This document shows positions 1-9,233 of a DNA stretch of 64,000 nucleotides, one piece after another; position 1 is the first letter of the stretch; every line of letters begins with the position of its first letter. Position numbers and translations under genes: made by a program. Below the pieces are notes generated by a model. That model was not told the origin of the DNA, did not search any database, and saw nothing but the letters and a program-made list of their open reading frames with translations. The stretch is from Bacillota bacterium (lineage in GTDB: Bacteria; Bacillota; Clostridia; Peptostreptococcales; Anaerovoracaceae), in assembly GCA_017443515.1 (NCBI GenBank), contig JAFRXM010000022.1:1-64000 (forward strand), given 5' to 3'.

Positions 1-123
1 CCTTACCAATCGTGTTGATTGTTTCTTACAAGTTCCTTCGAGGATAACTTAATATCCTCTCTGACTTGTTCTTTGCACTATGTTGTTTTCAAGGTTCAGC
101 CCGCGTCTTTTCGGCGCGGAACA
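1..123 (-). other. rRNA-type leader transcript (5' part)
   Basis: This is the region transcribed off the left edge from the promoter at 130-158. On the minus strand it contains a CTTGAAAAC motif of the kind common in rRNA leaders and spacers of Firmicutes. It also holds a nested stem-loop at 28-69, where ACAAGT/ACTTGT arms enclose GAGGATA/TATCCTC arms, and a small CAATC/GATTG hairpin near 1-21. There is no open reading frame. I infer the leader of a 16S-23S-5S operon whose 16S gene would start just outside the window. Another stable RNA is possible. Confidence 0.6.
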
Positions 124-129
124 TTTGGT

Positions 130-158
130 ATTATAGCCGTCCGAGGCCCTCTTGTCAA
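130..158 (-). promoter_or_regulatory. Consensus sigma-A promoter, probably rRNA operon
   Basis: On the minus strand the -35 box TTGACA (153-158) and -10 box TATAAT (130-135) match consensus exactly and are 17 bases apart. The bases just upstream (about 159-200) are runs of A on that strand, like an UP element. Transcription would leave the window to the left and meets no coding frame, which suits a stable-RNA operon. Confidence 0.82.
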
Positions 159-197
159 CAACTTTTTTCTGTTTTTTTCAAGGTTTTTTTAAGTTTT

Positions 198-237
198 AAA
201 AAATCGTGAGCCGGACACAAAAAGCATGTGTCCGGCT
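198..237 (-). terminator. Intrinsic terminator after the SMP-30 gene
   Basis: A perfect 11-bp stem (209-219 with 227-237) has a 7-base loop and is followed on the minus strand by six T (198-203) within an AT-rich stretch. It ends the long minus-strand run that starts at trigger factor and isolates the rRNA-type promoter from read-through. Confidence 0.85.
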
Positions 238-288
238 TGGCATTTAAAAACAGTTTCGTTGTTTATTTATCAACGTTTTGCGGTTCTT

Positions 289-1242
289 TTACCTCAGGTC
301 AGCAAAGAGTTTTTGGGACTTTGCGATAGTCCTGAATCTGAACACCCATGCACCCCTCATTCCGCTGCACAGAAGGTAGCCTTCATCCGTGCCCGGTCTG
401 ATGGCAAGGTTGGGGCTGAACAGGCAGTCCGCCTTCTCCCTTTCTGGCACCACCACGTTGGCGACGGCCATGCCGTAATGATCCAGTATAACTATGCGGC
501 CGCCGAAGTTGATAGTCTGGTAAAGGTTGCCCTCTTCATCCATCTTGCTGGAATCCGGAAGACCCACTCCCTGGTTGTAATACAGAGTGGATAGTCCTCC
601 GCGCTTCCTCAAGAAACCATCCTTGTCCAGACGGACTTTAAGCACGCAGTTCCTCGCGGTCTCGGTGACCCATATCTCATCTCCAGCGGGAGTGATCACT
701 ATTCCGTTGGCAGCTGCAAGGCCGCCCACGATCAGATGAAGCTTTGTGTAGTCCCCTTCCGCGTCAAGGCGGTACACTCCTCCGCAGGGATCCTGGTATG
801 TGCCGGAAAAATCTGTAAAATACAGATTACCCTTCATATCGAAGGCAAGGTCGTTTGGCGCTAGCTTTACCTCGTGGTGATCCGCAAGAAGATCTCTTGT
901 GAACTTGCCGTCTTTATCGAGCTCCAGGACTTTTCCCATGGCATCGGCCACGAAGAACCTTCCGTCCCTGTGCACAGCTATGCCTATCATAGCGGAACTT
1001 TCGCGGTGATAGTACTCGCTGATCTGCTTGTCCGGCGTTATTTTATAAATAGTAGAATAACCGTCCTTGCGGAAGCAGTAGTAAAGATTACCGTCCGGAT
1101 CGAAAATGGATCCTTCCATGCACGCTATCGGCATAGCTTCGTTTACCTGAAGCCAGGGCTCGGCGACCATGGTGGGAAGGTTTACAAGATCCGAAGGAAG
1201 CGTCATTTTCTTAATATCGTTCCAGTTATCAACGTAACTCAT
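289..1242 (-). CDS. SMP-30/gluconolactonase-family protein
   Basis: A 317-residue protein with the repeated strand pattern of a six-bladed beta-propeller of the SMP-30/gluconolactonase/LRE family. These enzymes use a divalent metal to open sugar lactones or related esters. Likely metal ligands are the Glu in CMEGSIFD (about 42-48), the Asn in LAPNDLAF (about 128-135), the Asn near AANGIVITP and an Asp near GLPDSSKMD. No signal peptide is seen, so it is probably cytoplasmic. GGAG lies 9 bases before the ATG. It is the last gene of the minus-strand run, 32 bases after hpt and followed by a strong terminator. The substrate cannot be told from the sequence; Drp35-like lactonases are the nearest functional idea. 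Confidence 0.8.
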   Translation of the reverse strand: MSYVDNWNDIKKMTLPSDLVNLPTMVAEPWLQVNEAMPIACMEGSIFDPDGNLYYCFRKDGYSTIYKITPDKQISEYYHRESSAMIGIAVHRDGRFFVADAMGKVLELDKDGKFTRDLLADHHEVKLAPNDLAFDMKGNLYFTDFSGTYQDPCGGVYRLDAEGDYTKLHLIVGGLAAANGIVITPAGDEIWVTETARNCVLKVRLDKDGFLRKRGGLSTLYYNQGVGLPDSSKMDEEGNLYQTINFGGRIVILDHYGMAVANVVVPEREKADCLFSPNLAIRPGTDEGYLLCSGMRGAWVFRFRTIAKSQKLFADLR

Positions 1243-1274
1243 ATTATGTTTATCTCCGCTCCGTGGGCCGTGCC

Positions 1275-1814
1275 CTACTCCTTGACCCTGATCCAGGAGA
1301 TATACGGCAGGTTGCGGTAGTGCTGGTCCATGTCCAGACCGTAGCCTACTATATATTTATCTTCCACGGTGAAGCCGATGTAGTCGCCCTCGATCTCGAC
1401 CTTGCGTCTGGACGGCTTGTCGAGTATGGAGCAGATCTTAAGGCTCTTAGGCTGCCTGCCGGAAAGATAGTTCTTGAGGTAGTGCAGCGTAAGACCTGTA
1501 TCGATGATATCCTCTACTATCAGGACGTTCTTACCTTCTATTCCGGTGTCGAGGTCCTTTATGATCCTTACGACGCCGCTGCTCTTGGTGGAACTGCCGT
1601 AACTGGATACGCTCATGAAATCAATGGCCAGATCGAGATCTATCTCCCTCATAAGGTCCGCCATGAAAGGCACGGATCCTTTGAGTATGCCGACAAGCAG
1701 CAGCTGCTCGCCTTTGTAATCTTCAGTGATCTGCTTTCCGAGCTCCTTTACTCTTTGCGCAAGCTGTTCCCTGGTGATAAGAACTTCTGATGTGAAATCA
1801 CCCCTTGTACTCAT
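1275..1814 (-). CDS. hpt: Hypoxanthine(-guanine) phosphoribosyltransferase
   Basis: Purine salvage enzyme that joins hypoxanthine or guanine to PRPP to give IMP or GMP in the cytoplasm. The PRPP-binding signature VLIVEDIIDTGLTL is intact, as is the flexible-loop region SVSSYGSSTKSSG. The protein is 179 residues, normal for the family. The ATG at 1814 is chosen because AGGAGG lies 6 bases before it; a longer frame would put that ribosome binding site inside the coding sequence. It overlaps the end of the YkvA-like gene by 17 bases, which suggests translational coupling. In many Firmicutes hpt lies beside tilS and ftsH; here it closes the protease operon instead. Confidence 0.95.
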   Translation of the reverse strand: MSTRGDFTSEVLITREQLAQRVKELGKQITEDYKGEQLLLVGILKGSVPFMADLMREIDLDLAIDFMSVSSYGSSTKSSGVVRIIKDLDTGIEGKNVLIVEDIIDTGLTLHYLKNYLSGRQPKSLKICSILDKPSRRKVEIEGDYIGFTVEDKYIVGYGLDMDQHYRNLPYISWIRVKE

Positions 1815-2133
1815 CTGCTTCCTCCTCATTAACAGTGAATTCTACTTCATGGACGTCTTCGTCCTTGTATCTGTATTTTTTATTGCTGCCTCTGTCTATG
1901 TTCTCGGGCATGTGCCTGTCGAGCTCCGGGCCCATAAAATATAGGATCGCTATCCACAGCAGCACATCGTCAAGCCAGCCGAACAGAGGCACAAGAGGCG
2001 GTATCAGGTCGAACGGAAGCAGAAGATACACGACCCCTATAATGAAAATCGCTTTCTTCCACCACTTGACCTCCCTGTCCTTCATGAGCGGGATGATGGC
2101 CCTTATTCTCCTGAACAGCATGAACCTGAACAT
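1798..2133 (-). CDS. YkvA-like DUF1232 membrane protein
   Basis: A 111-residue protein with a hydrophobic core, KKAIFIIGVVYLLLPFDLIP then FGWLDDVLLWIAILYFM, that matches the DUF1232/YkvA family (motif LLPxDLIPxxxxxxGxxDD). Two membrane segments are likely, followed by an acidic, charged C-terminal tail of about 40 residues. Function is unknown for the family. Its ATG overlaps the TGA of ysxC by one base (TGATG) and its end overlaps hpt, so it is translated as part of the operon. Confidence 0.8.
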   Translation of the reverse strand: MFRFMLFRRIRAIIPLMKDREVKWWKKAIFIIGVVYLLLPFDLIPPLVPLFGWLDDVLLWIAILYFMGPELDRHMPENIDRGSNKKYRYKDEDVHEVEFTVNEEEADEYKG

Positions 2134-2717
2134 CAGCCGAGGATCTCCTCCATAACTGAAAGCAATTCGTCCGTACCTGTGCGCTTAAGAGCTGAGACCG
2201 GGATAAGAACATCGCCGGATCCAAGCTGCAGCTCGCGCTTTATCAAAGCGAGGTTCCTTGACAGCTCGCTTCCGGACAGTTTGTCGGACTTCGTGGCTAC
2301 CACTATGCCGTCCAGACCGTAGTAGCGCAGATAATCGTACATCTGCTTGTCCTGCGCTGTAGGTGCGTGCCTGCTGTCCACGAGCTGGATGACTTTCTTA
2401 AGGCCCTGCCTTTTGGACAGGTAATCCTCCATCATCTTGCCCCAGTCCGCGCTTTCGGACTTGGAGACCTTTGCGTATCCGTAGCCTGGAAGGTCCACGA
2501 GGCGAAATTCGCCGTTGACATTATAAAAGTTTATGGTCCTCGTCTTGCCGGGCGTACTGCTGACTTTGGCCAGCTTTCTCCTGTTAAGAAGAAGGTTTAT
2601 CAGCGAGGATTTTCCAACGTTGGACCTGCCGGCGAACGCTATTTCCGGAGCGCCTTCCTCCGGGTACTGAGATGGCTTTACCGCGGCGCAGATGAACTCC
2701 GAAGAACGGATCATCAT
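2133..2717 (-). CDS. ysxC: Ribosome biogenesis GTPase YsxC/EngB
   Basis: A 194-residue TRAFAC-class GTPase needed for late assembly of the 50S subunit. The G1 motif GRSNVGKSS, the G2 Thr region STPGKTRTINFY, G3 DLPGYGYA and G4 TKSD are all present in the usual order. The start overlaps the TGA of lon (ATGATGA), so the two genes are coupled. Placement directly after lon is the standard Firmicutes arrangement and supports the assignment. Confidence 0.95.
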   Translation of the reverse strand: MMIRSSEFICAAVKPSQYPEEGAPEIAFAGRSNVGKSSLINLLLNRRKLAKVSSTPGKTRTINFYNVNGEFRLVDLPGYGYAKVSKSESADWGKMMEDYLSKRQGLKKVIQLVDSRHAPTAQDKQMYDYLRYYGLDGIVVATKSDKLSGSELSRNLALIKRELQLGSGDVLIPVSALKRTGTDELLSVMEEILG

Positions 2718-5023
2718 AGCAGAGCCTCTTTTACCGCGTCGTCGACCTTGTTTATGAGGACGAACTCCAGATCGTTTCTTACTGTCTCGGGAAGATCGTC
2801 AAGATCCGCCTTGCAGTCCGCAGGCAGGAGCACCTTTCTGATGCCCATGCGGTGGGCTGCCAGCACCTTTTCCTTTATTCCGCCTACCGGAAGGATGTTG
2901 CCGCGAAGCGTTATCTCGCCTGTCATGGCCACGTCTTTTCTTATCGGGCGGCCGGTGAGCGCGGATATGACGGACATGCACATCGTGATGCCTGCGGAAG
3001 GGCCGTCCTTTGGAACAGCGCCTTCTGGAATGTGGATGTGGATATCCTTGTCCTTGTAGAAGTCTTCGTTTACGCCGAGCTTTTTGTTGTTTGCTCTTAT
3101 GTAGCTTATTGCGGCCTTCGCGGATTCCTGCATCACGTCGCCGAGCTGGCCGGTAAGTTGCAGGCGGCCGCTGCCGTTTAAGACCGCGGTCTCGATGAAG
3201 AGGGTCTCGCCGCCAACTATGGTCCAGGCAAGGCCTGTTGCCACGCCGACCTCGTTCTTTCCGAGTAGCTTGTCGTAGTGGTACTTCTTCTTACCCAGGT
3301 ATTCCTCGATGTTTGCGGCAGTGACCGTTTTCTTTTCAGTGTCCCCGCCCACGACGGAACGAGCCACCTTGCGGCATATGCTGCCTATGTTCTTCTCAAG
3401 GCCGCGGACACCGGACTCCCTGGTGTAGGAGTTGATTATCTCCGTGACAGCGCTCTTGTTTATAGCCACGTTCTTTTTGGAAAGACCGTTGGCCTTGATC
3501 TGCTTGGGAACGAGGTATTTCTTCGCGATGTTGTATTTCTCTTCAAGCGTGTAGCCAGAAAGCTCCAGCACTTCCATCCTGTCAAGAAGGGGCCTTGGGA
3601 TGGTGTCCGTGCCGTTGGCGGTCGTTATGAACAGCACGCCGGAAAGGTCGAACGGGACCTCCAGGTAGTGGTCCACGAACTCCTTGTTCTGTTCAGGATC
3701 GAGCACTTCAAGCAGAGCCGACGCGGGGTCGCCCCTGAAATCAGCGCCTATCTTGTCTACTTCGTCGAAGAGGAAGACCGGGTTCTTGGTACCGCACTCC
3801 TTTATGAGAGTCATGATGCGGCCGGGGATGGCGCCTATGTAGGTGCGCCTGTGCCCGCGTATCTCGGCTTCGTCGCGAACGCCGCCAAGCGACATATGCA
3901 CGAACTTGCGGCCTGTAGCCCTGGCCACAGAGCGCGCTATTGATGTCTTTCCTACTCCCGGAGGGCCTACAAGGCACAGTATCGGAGCCTTGTTGTCCCT
4001 GGAGAGGTTCTGCACGGCGAGGTATTCCAGTATCCTGTCTTTTACCTTCGTCATGCCGTAGTGGTCCTCGTCCAGTATGGTCTGGGCGTTGTTTATATCC
4101 AGTTCGGTCTTGTCTGCTTTGTTCCACGGAAGATCAAGGATGTTCTCCACGTAGGACCTTATGACAGCTGCCTCAGGCGAGCTGGGAGCCATTTTCGTGA
4201 ACTGGTCTATCTCTTTTTCTACTTTTTTATTGACTACGGGATCCAGTTTGAGCTTTTTAAGGCGTTTCTTCCATTCCTCTGCCTCGTTGCCGGGGTCTTC
4301 CCCGCCGCCGAGCTCTTCCTGGATGGCGCGTATCTGCTCGCGGAGGTAGTATTCCTTCTGGGACTTGCTCATCTGGGTCTTGACCTTGCTGTTGATCTTG
4401 CTTTCCAGGCGCAGGATCTCCGTCTCCCTTGTGAGGAGTTTTATGATCTTACCGAGCCTTTTGCCGGGATCTACTGTGGAAAGGACCTTCTGGGCGTCCG
4501 CTATCTTAAGGTTCATGCTGGATGCTATGGCGTCCGCGAGCCTTCCTGGATCGTCTATTTCGCCGAATCCCGGACCTGTCTTCTTTTCAGACGAGAGCTT
4601 GGGGTCCAGCGAAGCGTATTCCTCGAAGAGGCCTGCTGCCGTGCGCATCATGGCCTGAACGTCCGGGGTGACCTCGATAGCCACGTCCGGTGAAGCGTTG
4701 ATATTAACGAGGAAATACGGTGTGTCCGATACGAGGCTCGCTATCTTTGCCCTGTACTGGCCATCCACGAGCACCCTTATGTTGCCGTCGGGCAATTTCA
4801 GCATCTGCTTTACCTTGGCAACGGTGCCGTAGCTGTAGATATCCTTTATGGTAGGAAGCTCTATTTCCGTGTCTTTTTGGGTAGCCAGGAATACGGTCTG
4901 GTTCATCATCATGGCGCGTTCGAGCGCTACGATGGATTTTTCGCGTCCCAGATCGAAATGCAGTACCATATTCGGGAAAATAGAGAGCCCCCTGAGTGGG
5001 ATCAGAGGCATTATTTCTGCCAT
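2714..5023 (-). CDS. lon: ATP-dependent protease La (Lon, LonA type)
   Basis: A soluble 769-residue AAA+ protease that degrades misfolded and regulatory proteins. The order is an N-terminal LON substrate-binding domain (about 1-200), a coiled region, the AAA module with Walker [10 protein letters not shown] and Walker [13 protein letters not shown], then the peptidase domain. The catalytic Ser lies in [10 protein letters not shown] (Ser676). The catalytic Lys is the second Lys of GGIKEK (Lys719), 43 residues later as in other LonA enzymes. The ATG overlaps the 3' end of clpX by 13 bases; GGAG before the start lies in clpX. The length is normal. Confidence 0.97.
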   Translation of the reverse strand: MAEIMPLIPLRGLSIFPNMVLHFDLGREKSIVALERAMMMNQTVFLATQKDTEIELPTIKDIYSYGTVAKVKQMLKLPDGNIRVLVDGQYRAKIASLVSDTPYFLVNINASPDVAIEVTPDVQAMMRTAAGLFEEYASLDPKLSSEKKTGPGFGEIDDPGRLADAIASSMNLKIADAQKVLSTVDPGKRLGKIIKLLTRETEILRLESKINSKVKTQMSKSQKEYYLREQIRAIQEELGGGEDPGNEAEEWKKRLKKLKLDPVVNKKVEKEIDQFTKMAPSSPEAAVIRSYVENILDLPWNKADKTELDINNAQTILDEDHYGMTKVKDRILEYLAVQNLSRDNKAPILCLVGPPGVGKTSIARSVARATGRKFVHMSLGGVRDEAEIRGHRRTYIGAIPGRIMTLIKECGTKNPVFLFDEVDKIGADFRGDPASALLEVLDPEQNKEFVDHYLEVPFDLSGVLFITTANGTDTIPRPLLDRMEVLELSGYTLEEKYNIAKKYLVPKQIKANGLSKKNVAINKSAVTEIINSYTRESGVRGLEKNIGSICRKVARSVVGGDTEKKTVTAANIEEYLGKKKYHYDKLLGKNEVGVATGLAWTIVGGETLFIETAVLNGSGRLQLTGQLGDVMQESAKAAISYIRANNKKLGVNEDFYKDKDIHIHIPEGAVPKDGPSAGITMCMSVISALTGRPIRKDVAMTGEITLRGNILPVGGIKEKVLAAHRMGIRKVLLPADCKADLDDLPETVRNDLEFVLINKVDDAVKEALL

Positions 5024-6252
5024 ATCGCTTCTCCGCCGTCTATAGTTTCTTCGTTGATTATTACTTTCTTTATGTCTTTTCTGGACGGGACCTCGTACAT
5101 GGTGTCGGTCATGACGACCTCCAGGATGGACCTCAGGCCCCTGGCGCCGGTCTTCCTTTCCTGAGCCTTTTCGGCCACCCTTCTGATGGCGCCGTCCGTT
5201 ATCTCAAGTTCCACGCCGTCCATCACGAAAAGCTTCTTGTACTGCTTTACGATGGCGTTCTTGGGCTCTGTTATTATGCGTATGAGCGCGTCTATGGTGA
5301 GCGCATCAAGCGTTGCCACTACGGGCAGCCTTCCTATGAACTCCGGTATGAGACCGTAGCGCAGAAGATCTTCCGCCTGCACGTGGTCCAGTATGTGCGG
5401 ATCCATTTCTTTTTTGGAAACGACCTGGGAGTTGAAACCTATGGTCTTTTCGCCCATGCGGCGCTGTATGATCTTGTCAAGGCCGTCGAACATGCCTCCG
5501 CAGATGAAGAGCACGTTGGTGGTGTCGAACTGTATAAACTCCTGCTGCGGGTGCTTTCTGCCGCCCTGGGGAGGAACGTTGGCAACGGTGCCTTCGAGGA
5601 TCTTCAGCAGAGCCTGCTGCACGCCTTCGCCGGAAACGTCCCTGGTTATGGACGGGTTGTCAGTCTTGCGGGCGAGCTTGTCTATCTCATCCACGTAGAT
5701 TATGCCGCGCTGGGCCTTTTCCAGGTCGTAGTCGGCCGCGGTTATGAGCTTGAGCAGTATGTTCTCAACGTCTTCGCCTACGTAGCCGGCTTCTGTAAGG
5801 GCCGTGGCGTCCGCAATGGCAAAAGGCACGTTGAGTATCTTAGCCAAGGTCTGCGCAAGCAAAGTCTTGCCCGAACCGGTGGGTCCGATCATTATGATGT
5901 TGGACTTCTGGAGCTCGACATCGTTGGTCTTGTCGTCCAGCGTGCTTATCCTCTTGTAGTGGTTGTAGACCGCTACGGCGAGGGCTTTCTTGGCCTTGTC
6001 CTGCCCTATTACGTACTCTGAGAGCTTTTCTGCTATCTCCTTCGGTTTGGGAAGCTCGTGGGTCTGGCCGGGAGCTATCATGTTGGCGCTTGCGGCAGCC
6101 TTTGCTTCCTCATCGAGGATGTTCTTGCAAAGGTTAACACATTCGTCGCAGATGTAAACTCCGGGGCCTGCTATTAGCCTTTTTACAAGACTCTGGGGCT
6201 TTCCGCAGAACGCGCAGGTGAGTTCTTTTGAATTGTCGTATTTATTTGGCAT
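5011..6252 (-). CDS. clpX: ATP-dependent Clp protease unfoldase ClpX
   Basis: A 413-residue AAA+ unfoldase that feeds proteins to ClpP. It starts with the four-Cys zinc-binding domain (CAFCGK and CDECVNLC), then Walker A GPTGSGKT, Walker [12 protein letters not shown], and the pore region. The start lies 2 bases after the clpP stop with GAGAAGAGAT as the ribosome binding region. Tight clpP-clpX-lon packing suggests one co-regulated quality-control operon. Confidence 0.97.
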   Translation of the reverse strand: MPNKYDNSKELTCAFCGKPQSLVKRLIAGPGVYICDECVNLCKNILDEEAKAAASANMIAPGQTHELPKPKEIAEKLSEYVIGQDKAKKALAVAVYNHYKRISTLDDKTNDVELQKSNIIMIGPTGSGKTLLAQTLAKILNVPFAIADATALTEAGYVGEDVENILLKLITAADYDLEKAQRGIIYVDEIDKLARKTDNPSITRDVSGEGVQQALLKILEGTVANVPPQGGRKHPQQEFIQFDTTNVLFICGGMFDGLDKIIQRRMGEKTIGFNSQVVSKKEMDPHILDHVQAEDLLRYGLIPEFIGRLPVVATLDALTIDALIRIITEPKNAIVKQYKKLFVMDGVELEITDGAIRRVAEKAQERKTGARGLRSILEVVMTDTMYEVPSRKDIKKVIINEETIDGGEAIWQK

Positions 6253-6254
6253 AT

Positions 6255-6839
6255 CTATCTCTTCTCTACGACCTTGTCGATAAGGCCGTACTCGAGCGCC
6301 TCTTCGGCGCTTAGGTAATTATCTCTGTCGGTGTCTTTTTCGACCTTTTTTATAGGCTGTCCGCTGTTTTTGGCTATGATCTTGTTCAGCCTGTCGCGGA
6401 GCTTGATGATGTGGTCCGCAGCGATCTTGATGTCTGAAGCCTGGCCCTGGGTGCCGCCAAGAGGCTGGTGTATCATGATCTCGGCGTTGGGAAGCGCGTA
6501 TCTCTTGCCCTTGGTGCCGGACGACAGCAGGAACGCGGCCATGGATGCCGCCATGCCCACGCAAATGGTGCACACGTCGGGTTTGATATAGTTCATGGTG
6601 TCGTATATGGCCATACCAGCGGTAATGACTCCGCCGGGGCTGTTGATGTAGATGTTGATATCCTTGTCGGGGTCTTCAGACTCCAGGAACAGCAGCTGCG
6701 CCACCACGAGGCTGGCGACGGCGTCGTTGATCTCTCCGTCCAGGAAGATGATCCTGTCCTTGAGTAATCTGGAATATATGTCGTAGGAACGCTCGCCCTT
6801 GGAGGTCTGTTCGACTACAATTGGTACTAAACTGCTCAT
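6255..6839 (-). CDS. clpP: ClpP protease subunit
   Basis: A 194-residue serine peptidase that forms the 14-mer proteolytic chamber served by ClpX. The triad is Ser99 in GMAASMAAF, His124 in IMIHQPLGG and Asp173 in [11 protein letters not shown], with the same spacing as in E. coli ClpP. It lies 95 bases downstream of trigger factor, with a strong hairpin in the gap that may tune read-through. Directly upstream of clpX. Confidence 0.97.
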   Translation of the reverse strand: MSSLVPIVVEQTSKGERSYDIYSRLLKDRIIFLDGEINDAVASLVVAQLLFLESEDPDKDINIYINSPGGVITAGMAIYDTMNYIKPDVCTICVGMAASMAAFLLSSGTKGKRYALPNAEIMIHQPLGGTQGQASDIKIAADHIIKLRDRLNKIIAKNSGQPIKKVEKDTDRDNYLSAEEALEYGLIDKVVEKR

Positions 6840-6872
6840 TGGTATCTCCTGTGATATGGATGTGAATGCAAA

Positions 6873-6891
6873 GCGGGGCCGTTGGCCCCGC
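6873..6891 (-). terminator. GC-rich hairpin between tig and clpP (partial terminator)
   Basis: Eight perfect GC-rich pairs (6873-6880 with 6884-6891) enclose a 3-base loop. On the minus strand only TTTGC follows, so termination would be weak. It could be an attenuator or an RNA-stability or processing site that lets trigger factor be made in excess over ClpP. Confidence 0.45.
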
Positions 6892-6934
6892 CTGTTATTT
6901 AAGCTCTTGGCTTTGGGTCCGGGCGCTGTGTTGC

Positions 6935-8392
6935 TTATTCCTTTGCTTCTTCAGCAGGCTCGTCCTTCTTAGCAGCCTTTTTGGTGGTCTTCTTTGCGGG
7001 CTTTTTAGGAGCCTCTTCAGCCGGCTTTTCGGCTTCTTCTGCGGGAGCCTCGGCCTTTGCAGCAGCCTTCTTCGCAGGCTTCTTCGCCGCCTTCTTGGGC
7101 TCTGTGATCTTCGCGTTCTCATAGACCAGATCAAGCGCCTTGCGGGTCCTGATGTCCTTCTCGATCATCTTGATGGTGGGCTCGCCCAGGGACTCCCTGA
7201 CCTTGTCCTTTTCCATCTTGTACACTTCGGCTATGCTGGCCAGTTCCTTGTCGACATCTTCTTCAGAAGCCTGGATATCCTCGGCCTTTGCGATGGCCTC
7301 AAGAAGCATCCTGCCGTGAACGTTCTTCCTTGCCTGCTCCTCGTAGCCCTTCTTGAGCTCTTCCGGAGAGCTGCCCATGTACTGGCAGTACATGTTGATG
7401 TCTATTCCCTGCATCTGTACCTGCTGAGCGAACTGGTTGTAGAGCTGCTCGGCTTCGTCTGTTACCATTACGGCCGGGATGTCTATGGGGTTAGCCTCGC
7501 AGAGCTTGTCCATGACTGCGTTCTTTGCGGCGTCTTCGTTGATCTTGTCGATGTTTACCTGAGCCTTCTTAAGGATATCCGCCTTGAGCTCTTCGAGGGT
7601 ATCGAACTCGCTGACGTCCTTTGCGAACTCATCGTCCAGAGCGGGAAGCTCTTCCTTCTTGACTTCCTTGATGGTGCACTTGAAGACTGCTTCCTTGCCT
7701 GCGAGGTTCTCAGCGTGGTAGTCCTGCGGGAATGTGACTACGACGTCCTTCTCCTCGCCCTTCTTTGCGCCTACGAGCTGAGCCTCGAATCCGGGGATGA
7801 ATGTAGCTGAACCGAGCTTTAAGGAATAATCGTCGGCTGTGCCGCCTTCGAACTGCTCCTCACCGATGAAGCCCTTGTAATCCAGGACTACTGTGTCATC
7901 CCAGTTTGCTGCTTCTTCGGAATCGATGACGCGTGCGTTCCTCTTCTGCAGGGAAGCAAGCTGTGTCTCGACTGCATCGTCCTCTACCTTGCGGAGCTCC
8001 CTTTCAGCCTTGATGCCCTTGTAGTCCTTGATCTCAACTATGGGTGCTACGGGAGCGGTGACCTCTACCTTGAAGCCCTTGCCTGCTTCGATCTTCTCGT
8101 CGCTTGCGAAATCTATGGAAGGCCTGTCTATGGGGTCTATGTTGAGCTCGTCCAGAGCCTTGGAATAGTTCTCCTGGAGCAGGTTATCTATGGCTTCTTC
8201 GTAGAAGATGCCTGCGCCGTATCTGGCTTCGATTATCCTTCTGGGAGCCTTGCCCTTGCGGAAACCGTCTACTGCGATCCTTCCGCGGTTCTTTAAATAT
8301 ACTTTCTGGATCGCCGCTTCGAATTCCTCCGCGGTGAATTCCATTGTGAATTTTACTTCGTTGTTTTCTCTTCCGCCAAATACAGCTGTCAT
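6935..8392 (-). CDS. tig: Trigger factor with charged repeat tail
   Basis: Ribosome-bound chaperone and peptidyl-prolyl isomerase, 485 residues. The ribosome-docking signature GFRKGKAP is at about 44-51. The FKBP domain covers about 150-245 ([20 protein letters not shown]), and the helical chaperone arms follow. The last 54 residues (about 432-485) are an added tail almost entirely of Lys, Ala, Pro and Glu ([22 protein letters not shown]), resembling histone-H1-like low-complexity tails; typical trigger factors end at about 430-450. AGGAGG precedes the ATG by 7 bases. First gene of the tig-clpP-clpX-lon run, driven by the promoter at 8435-8463. Confidence 0.96.
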   Translation of the reverse strand: MTAVFGGRENNEVKFTMEFTAEEFEAAIQKVYLKNRGRIAVDGFRKGKAPRRIIEARYGAGIFYEEAIDNLLQENYSKALDELNIDPIDRPSIDFASDEKIEAGKGFKVEVTAPVAPIVEIKDYKGIKAERELRKVEDDAVETQLASLQKRNARVIDSEEAANWDDTVVLDYKGFIGEEQFEGGTADDYSLKLGSATFIPGFEAQLVGAKKGEEKDVVVTFPQDYHAENLAGKEAVFKCTIKEVKKEELPALDDEFAKDVSEFDTLEELKADILKKAQVNIDKINEDAAKNAVMDKLCEANPIDIPAVMVTDEAEQLYNQFAQQVQMQGIDINMYCQYMGSSPEELKKGYEEQARKNVHGRMLLEAIAKAEDIQASEEDVDKELASIAEVYKMEKDKVRESLGEPTIKMIEKDIRTRKALDLVYENAKITEPKKAAKKPAKKAAAKAEAPAEEAEKPAEEAPKKPAKKTTKKAAKKDEPAEEAKE

Positions 8393-8434
8393 TGATGATC
8401 CTCCTAACTGATTCTACCTTTAAGGCATTTTTGG

Positions 8435-8463
8435 ATTATATCATACAGATTGTATAAATACAA
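8435..8463 (-). promoter_or_regulatory. Promoter of the tig-clpP-clpX-lon run
   Basis: On the minus strand the -10 box is TATAAT (8435-8440). A weak -35 box TTGTAT (8458-8463) lies 17 bases upstream. A perfect palindrome TTGTATAAATACAA (8450-8463) overlaps the -35 region and could bind a regulator. Confidence 0.65.
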
Positions 8464-8483
8464 TGAAAAAATATCGGGCTTTT

Positions 8484-8495
8484 GCGATATATCGC
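8484..8495. repeat. Perfect 12-base palindrome between divergent promoters
   Basis: GCGATATATCGC is its own reverse complement. It lies between the tig promoter and the promoter of the CYTH gene, and with the palindrome at 8450-8463 makes two candidate operator sites in the shared region. No regulator can be named. Confidence 0.4.
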
Positions 8496-8511
8496 GACAT
8501 TTTGTTAACAA

Positions 8512-8540
8512 TTGCTAATAGCGCGCCGCCGTGTTATTAT
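8512..8540 (+). promoter_or_regulatory. Promoter of the CYTH gene
   Basis: TTGCTA (8512-8517) and TATTAT (8535-8540) with a 17-base spacer, 25 bases before the ATG at 8565 and divergent from the tig promoter. Confidence 0.65.
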
Positions 8541-8564
8541 CATCTCAGAAAAAAGGAGCAACTA

Positions 8565-9209
8565 ATGGAGATAGAAGTAAAATACGCGCTGCCGTCCGAA
8601 GAGACCACAGACGCTATTTGGAGCGACAAAAAGCTGCTTGAAATATCCGACGCAGCCTCATCCGAGGTGCTGCCCTTCTGCGCCGTGTACTACGACACGG
8701 AAGACCGCGCGCTAAGCACCGCAAAGCTCACCTTAAGGGTGCGCTCCGAGGGCGCCGAGACTTTTGCCACCATGAAATGGGGCGGAAGCAGCAGAAAAGG
8801 CCTGCACAAAAGACAGGAAGTCAACGTTCAGGTAGACCCGAAGACCCGGGCCATTCCTGCGGATCCGGCCTTCGGAATTCAGCCGGACATCTCCTGGTTT
8901 TCGGATACTGAGGTCGGAGGAAAGCTCAGCGAACTGTGCGCGGGCAAAAAGCTCGTACCTGCCGTCACCATGCGTTTTACACGCAGAAGAAGGCGCGTCT
9001 TCTTCGAAGGAAACACGCTGGAACTGGCGCTCGACTGCGGGGAGATGACAGGCGCCAAAGGAAGCCTTCCCATACTCGAGATGGAGCTGGAACACTGCGA
9101 AGGCCCGGATCCGGAAAGCGTAAAAAAGCTCGGGGATGAGCTTGCCGCAAAGTACGGGCTCTTCCCCGAGAACAGGTCCAAATATTCGAGAGGACGCACG
9201 CTTGTTTAA
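8565..9209 (+). CDS. CYTH-domain protein (triphosphatase-like)
   Basis: A 214-residue member of the CYTH/triphosphate tunnel metalloenzyme superfamily, known for inorganic triphosphatase, thiamine triphosphatase and class IV adenylyl cyclase activities. The defining EIEVKY (ExExK) motif starts at residue 2. Further charged tunnel residues appear in TLRVRSEG, ATMKWGG, FTRRRRR and ILEMELE. The ATG at 8565 is chosen because AAAGGAG lies just before it and because the ExExK motif must be N-terminal. It faces away from tig and converges with the DUF4956/VTC pair, so a role in polyphosphate or triphosphate hydrolysis is a reasonable inference, not shown. Confidence 0.82.
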   Translation: MEIEVKYALPSEETTDAIWSDKKLLEISDAASSEVLPFCAVYYDTEDRALSTAKLTLRVRSEGAETFATMKWGGSSRKGLHKRQEVNVQVDPKTRAIPADPAFGIQPDISWFSDTEVGGKLSELCAGKKLVPAVTMRFTRRRRRVFFEGNTLELALDCGEMTGAKGSLPILEMELEHCEGPDPESVKKLGDELAAKYGLFPENRSKYSRGRTLV

Positions 9210-9233
9210 GGCTTAAGCCTTCACGGCCCTGCC

